Shown here in pieces: positions 47,326 to 50,291 of a DNA stretch of 50,291 nucleotides. The position numbers were made by a program, and so were the translations under genes. Below the pieces are notes generated by a model. That model did not search any database, was not told the origin of the DNA, and worked only from the letters and a program-made list of their open reading frames with translations. Position 1 is the first letter of the stretch. Every line of letters begins with the position of its first letter. This DNA is from Luteimonas aquatica (GTDB taxonomy: Bacteria; Pseudomonadota; Gammaproteobacteria; Xanthomonadales; Xanthomonadaceae): NCBI RefSeq assembly GCF_022662575.1, contig NZ_JALBFU010000006.1, forward strand, positions 1 to 50,291. The letters are read 5' to 3'.

Positions 47326-47979
47326 TCAGCCGGCCGGCGGCCGGGCGGTGTTGAACGCCCGTTGCGCCGCGAACGCGCGCCGGTACGCGGGACGCGCCTC
47401 GCCGCGCGCCACGTAGGCGGCCAGGCGCGGGAACTCCTGCAGAATTCCCGACGGCCGCAGCCTGAGCAGCACCGACACCATCACCAGGTCGCCCGCGCTG
47501 AAGGCGCCATCCAGCCACTGCGCGTCTCCCAGGCGCGCGGCGAGCTGCCCCAGCCGATGGCGGATGCGCTCGGCGATCAGCGGCAGGCGCTCCTGGCTCC
47601 AGGGCTTGTCGCCTTCCGCGAACTTGGCGGTGATCAGCTCCAGGATCGGCGGCTCCACCGTGTTCAACGCCGCGAACATCCACATGATCGCGCGCGCCCG
47701 GGCATCGGCCTCGTCCGGCAGCAGGCCGGCATGGCGCGAGGCGATATGGAAGATGATCGCGCCCGACTCGAACAGCACGAGATCGCCCTCCTCGTAAGTG
47801 GGAATCTGGCCGAAGGGATGCAGGGCCAGGTGCGCGGGTTCCTTCATCGCGGAGAACGAAACGGGACGGACCTCGTAGGCCTGGCCCGCTTCCTCGAGCG
47901 CCCAGCGCACGCGCGTGTCGCGCGCCAGTCCCATGCCGCCGTCGGGCGAGCGTTCAAAGGCGGTGATGGTGGGCGTCAT
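47326..47979 (-). CDS. Glutathione S-transferase family protein
   Basis: 217 aa. Thioredoxin-like N-terminal domain with DTRVRWALEEAGQAYEVRPV, the cis-Pro region PFGQIPTYEEGD and FESGAIIFHIA (Ser-mediated glutathione contact), then an all-helical C-terminal domain. RBS AGGAGA sits 9 bases before ATG 47979. Substrate unknown. Between it and the effector gene (228 bp) I see only the effector's terminator. Confidence 0.9.
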   Translation of the reverse strand: MTPTITAFERSPDGGMGLARDTRVRWALEEAGQAYEVRPVSFSAMKEPAHLALHPFGQIPTYEEGDLVLFESGAIIFHIASRHAGLLPDEADARARAIMWMFAALNTVEPPILELITAKFAEGDKPWSQERLPLIAERIRHRLGQLAARLGDAQWLDGAFSAGDLVMVSVLLRLRPSGILQEFPRLAAYVARGEARPAYRRAFAAQRAFNTARPPAG

Positions 47980-48148
47980 CGAAGTGTCTCCTGGAGTTTG
48001 TGGCCGGGCGGCGTCCCCATCGGAAGCCGCGATGCCGGCGCCTGGTTCCGACGCGGGCGCTGTTCCGCCCTGTCTGCAACCACGACGAACGACCCGCCGT
48101 CGAATCGACATCCCCTGCCCGAACGCCGGCCGCGCCGCGCGTCCAGGC

Positions 48149-48177
48149 AAAAAAAGAGGCGGGCCATGGCCCGCCTC
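48149..48177 (-). terminator. Terminator after the effector gene
   Basis: Perfect 22-base palindrome (GAGGCGGGCCA and its reverse complement) with seven T on the minus strand, 31 bases after the effector stop. Confidence 0.93.
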
Positions 48178-48207
48178 TGCTTCGATCGCAACCGCGCCGT
48201 CCGCGCG

Positions 48208-49503
48208 TCAGAGCGAATGCGGCGCGTGCGTCCGCGGCGGCTCGTTCTGCTGCGGCGCCTGCGTTTGCGTCTGCTCCTGGCGCGCCTGCTCCTGCTGCTG
48301 GGTGCGCTGGGTGTCCAGCTGCCCGGCCACTTCGGCCATCGGCGGCGATTGCGCCGGGTTGAGCTCGACGCGGTAGCCCGGCGTGGTGCCGCCGACCCAG
48401 ACGCTGCCGTTGCTGTAGCTGACGTGGCTGGGGTCGACCTTGGACGGCTCGGTCATGCCGTCCTGCTTGGCCAGGTACATGGCGTGGGCGACGGCGTTGT
48501 CGGGCACCGAGGACGGCAGCTTGTCGCGCAGCATCTGGTAGTAGTTGTGGTCCGGATGCCCCTGGCTGCGCGGGTCCTGGGCGTCCTGCGCCTGCGCGCC
48601 CGGGGCGTCGGGCTGCAGCCGCGGCTTGCTGGTGTCGGTGAAGCCCGGCGGCAGCGTGCCGCTGATGCCGAGCGCCTTCATGTCGACGCGGATCTCCGGC
48701 GCGGTCGCCGCCGGATTCTTGGCCAGCGCCGCCGCCTGCGCCTTGGCCTCCTCGTCCTGGACCATGCCGACCGCGCGGCTGATCTCGCCGGTCGGGTAGC
48801 CGTTGGCGTCGTAGAACAGCTTGCCGACGGCCTCGACGTTCTCCTTCTTGGCCGGGTCGATCTTCAGGTCGCTGCCGATGGTCAGCCCGGGCTTGGCCGT
48901 GTAGGTCGCCGGCTTCTTGCTCAGGTCGGCGTCGATGTACATCTGCATGTCGGTCGGCGAGGCGTCGTACAGATCCTTCAGCGTGGCCTTGGGATTCTGC
49001 CGCTTCACGCTCTCGGCCAGCGTGTTGAAGCCGGCGATCTCGGCCGTGGTCTCCAGCTCGCGGGACTTCTTGTCGTAGTCCTTCAGCACCGAGGTGTAGT
49101 CGTGCGGCGAGGGACCGTTGGCGATGGCCGCCGCATCCTTGCGCAGCTTCGCGTCCTGGTCGAGGATGTCCTGGCGGTTGACGCCGTGCTGCAGCTCGTG
49201 GCCCAGCGTGAAGCGCAGGGTGTTGGCCGACTGCACGTTCTTGTCGGCGTTCTTGAGCTGGTCGACGGAGACCGCCAGGGTCTTCGCCTCGGCGTCGTAG
49301 GTGCCGACGGCGCCCGGGTAGCTCAGGTTTTCGAATTTTTCGAGATTGCCCTTCTTGATCGATTCCAGGATGTCGGCTTTCAGCTCCGGCGTCTTGTCGA
49401 TCAGGCCCCTGAGGTTCTGCCCCGGATGCACCGTCTTGGTGTCGTGGGCGGCCTCGAAGTCCTTGAGCATGTCATCGAGTTTCTTCTCTTCCGGCGTAGG
49501 CAT
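48208..49503 (-). CDS. T4SS antibacterial effector candidate: HExxH metallopeptidase with C-terminal XVIPCD
   Basis: 431 aa, no signal peptide. N-terminal part (1-200): LGHELQHGVN at 100-109 is a zinc metallopeptidase HExxH motif (His102, Glu103, His106), with a likely third ligand Glu in the ELETTAEIAGF helix (150-160). Middle linker about 200-300. C-terminal XVIPCD-type domain about 305-395 (GHPDHNYYQMLRDKL ... AMYLAKQDGM ... DPSHVSYSNGSVWVGG) and a Gln-rich tail, the T4SS recruitment signal of Xanthomonas/Stenotrophomonas/Lysobacter killing effectors. RBS AAGGA. Target presumably periplasmic. Confidence 0.88.
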   Translation of the reverse strand: MPTPEEKKLDDMLKDFEAAHDTKTVHPGQNLRGLIDKTPELKADILESIKKGNLEKFENLSYPGAVGTYDAEAKTLAVSVDQLKNADKNVQSANTLRFTLGHELQHGVNRQDILDQDAKLRKDAAAIANGPSPHDYTSVLKDYDKKSRELETTAEIAGFNTLAESVKRQNPKATLKDLYDASPTDMQMYIDADLSKKPATYTAKPGLTIGSDLKIDPAKKENVEAVGKLFYDANGYPTGEISRAVGMVQDEEAKAQAAALAKNPAATAPEIRVDMKALGISGTLPPGFTDTSKPRLQPDAPGAQAQDAQDPRSQGHPDHNYYQMLRDKLPSSVPDNAVAHAMYLAKQDGMTEPSKVDPSHVSYSNGSVWVGGTTPGYRVELNPAQSPPMAEVAGQLDTQRTQQQEQARQEQTQTQAPQQNEPPRTHAPHSL

Positions 49504-49520
49504 GTCCTTATGCTCCCTGG

Positions 49521-50159
49521 TCAGGCGTAGGCGTTGATGATCAGCATGGAAACGCAGGTCTGCGCGTCGTCCGGCGCGCGCTTGCCGCGCACGTAGACCG
49601 TCACGCCGACGTCGTCGCGGGTGAACTCCCAGTAGTCCTGCGTGTTCATGCGGTTGCGCAGCCGCGTGGCCGAGAAGCCGGCCTCGGTCAGCGTGCGGTT
49701 GTACTCGTCGAAGCTGACGCACACCGGGGTCATGTCGGCGTTGGCGTTGCTCTGGTCGTTGAACTGGAACAGCAGGCGGTTGGGCTTCTGCCCGGGATCG
49801 CCCGACATGGTGCGCAGGCCGTAGTACCAGTCGCCGGCCAGCTTGCCGCTGACGCCGTAGTCGTTGGGATCGTCCGGATTGACCTCCACGCGCATCCCGG
49901 TCTGCTTCTCGATGTTGGCCGGCGTGAGGTCGCCGATGCCGTGGATGCTCTGGATCAGCGCGAGCACGCGCTTGCCGATGTCCTGCGCGCCGAGCGCGGC
50001 AGCGGGTTCGGCGGTCGAGGCGGTTGTCGTCATGACGGTGTTTTCCTTGGCCGTGGATGGTGTTTCGTGTGTGAGGACGCAGGCGGATGCGGCGAGCATG
50101 CACAGCAAGGCCGGCAAGCCCACCCTCGTGGCGGCGGCGACTGGCAAGGCATCCTCCAT
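49521..50159 (-). CDS. Candidate immunity lipoprotein for the adjacent T4SS effector
   Basis: 212 aa from ATG 50159, which gives a hydrophobic lipoprotein-type leader ending in LAASAC. An alternative ATG at 50033 has a better RBS (AAGGAAAA) but would drop this leader. The body (GIGDLTPANIEKQTGMRVEV ... WYYGLRTMSGDPGQKPNRLLFQF ... CVSFDEYNRTL) is a compact alpha/beta domain I do not recognise. Seventeen bases separate it from the effector, both on the minus strand, immunity first: the layout of X-Tfi/X-Tfe pairs. Confidence 0.78.
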   Translation of the reverse strand: MEDALPVAAATRVGLPALLCMLAASACVLTHETPSTAKENTVMTTTASTAEPAAALGAQDIGKRVLALIQSIHGIGDLTPANIEKQTGMRVEVNPDDPNDYGVSGKLAGDWYYGLRTMSGDPGQKPNRLLFQFNDQSNANADMTPVCVSFDEYNRTLTEAGFSATRLRNRMNTQDYWEFTRDDVGVTVYVRGKRAPDDAQTCVSMLIINAYA

Positions 50160-50274
50160 TGATGCGCCGGGGGCTTGGCCGGTCAATCTACCCTCCGCGC
50201 CGCGGCGAGACAACACGACGGCCGCGCACGGCCGGTCTTCATTCCCGGAAACGGGACGCGCGGCATCCGGCCGC

Positions 50275-50291
50275 GGGGGGGGGGGGGGGGG
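50275..50291. other. Poly-G run at the window end
   Basis: Seventeen consecutive G end the sequence. Long terminal poly-G is a common sequencing or assembly artefact at contig ends; it is not interpretable as a gene feature. Confidence 0.85.

Noticed and set aside
44752..49530. 1,592-aa open frame through the acylase, GST and effector regions
   Set aside because: It crosses well-supported genes on both strands and has shadow composition (Arg/Gly/Pro/His-rich) without domains.

Overview
The window is GC-rich chromosomal DNA with a gene set typical of the Lysobacteraceae/Xanthomonadaceae (Lysobacter or Luteimonas type). The arguments are the codon bias, Xanthomonas-style REP hairpins, an XVIPCD-type type IV secretion effector, an OprP/PstS/PstS/PstCAB/PhoU phosphate locus and the mix of housekeeping genes. 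No rRNA or species marker is present, so genus is an inference. The right edge ends in 17 consecutive G, which looks like a contig end or sequencing artefact.

Left part (1-8.3 kb): the 3' part of an OmpA-C envelope protein, uvrA, a hotdog thioesterase, a PCu(A)C copper chaperone, a crotonase overlapping a small membrane protein gene, and a coupled operon DUF1289-nudL-sseA whose Nudix protein ends in a pentapeptide-repeat tail. At 8.4-11.7 kb, on the minus strand, lies a compact class II lanthipeptide locus: a 61-aa precursor (core ending CYCCI) and a LanM synthetase. They are separated by a 136-bp tandem duplication that doubles an intrinsic terminator and the lanM start region.

Middle part (12-24.7 kb): a Mip/FkpA-like isomerase, enoyl-CoA hydratase, a small CPAC protein coupled to nth, then a phosphate-starvation block: OprP-like porin, a repeat-rich LysM protein, soluble PstS, a LysE exporter, lipoprotein PstS, PstC, PstA, PstB and PhoU, with three candidate Pho boxes. 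At 24.9-27.7 kb an ECF sigma factor precedes an HvfABC-like RiPP operon: a secreted precursor with six EGKCG motifs split around an EF-hand pair, a DUF692/MNIO enzyme and a DUF2063 partner. A hairpin-T-run terminator lies between precursor and enzymes.

Right part (27.9-50.3 kb): RNase T; a heavy-metal efflux operon (small secreted protein, CzcC, CzcB, CzcA, PII-like protein, CDF exporter) with overlapping genes; a SugE/Gdx guanidinium exporter preceded by a guanidine-II (mini-ykkC) riboswitch; rlmB, rnr and tRNA-Leu(CAG); small secreted and membrane proteins; parC overlapping tpm; an S45 acylase; a GST; and finally an immunity-effector pair, an HExxH metallopeptidase with a C-terminal XVIPCD secretion domain and a lipoprotein encoded just upstream.

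The most distinctive items are the EF-hand-containing EGKCG RiPP, the lanthipeptide locus with its duplicated terminator, the T4SS effector/immunity pair and the guanidine-II riboswitch.
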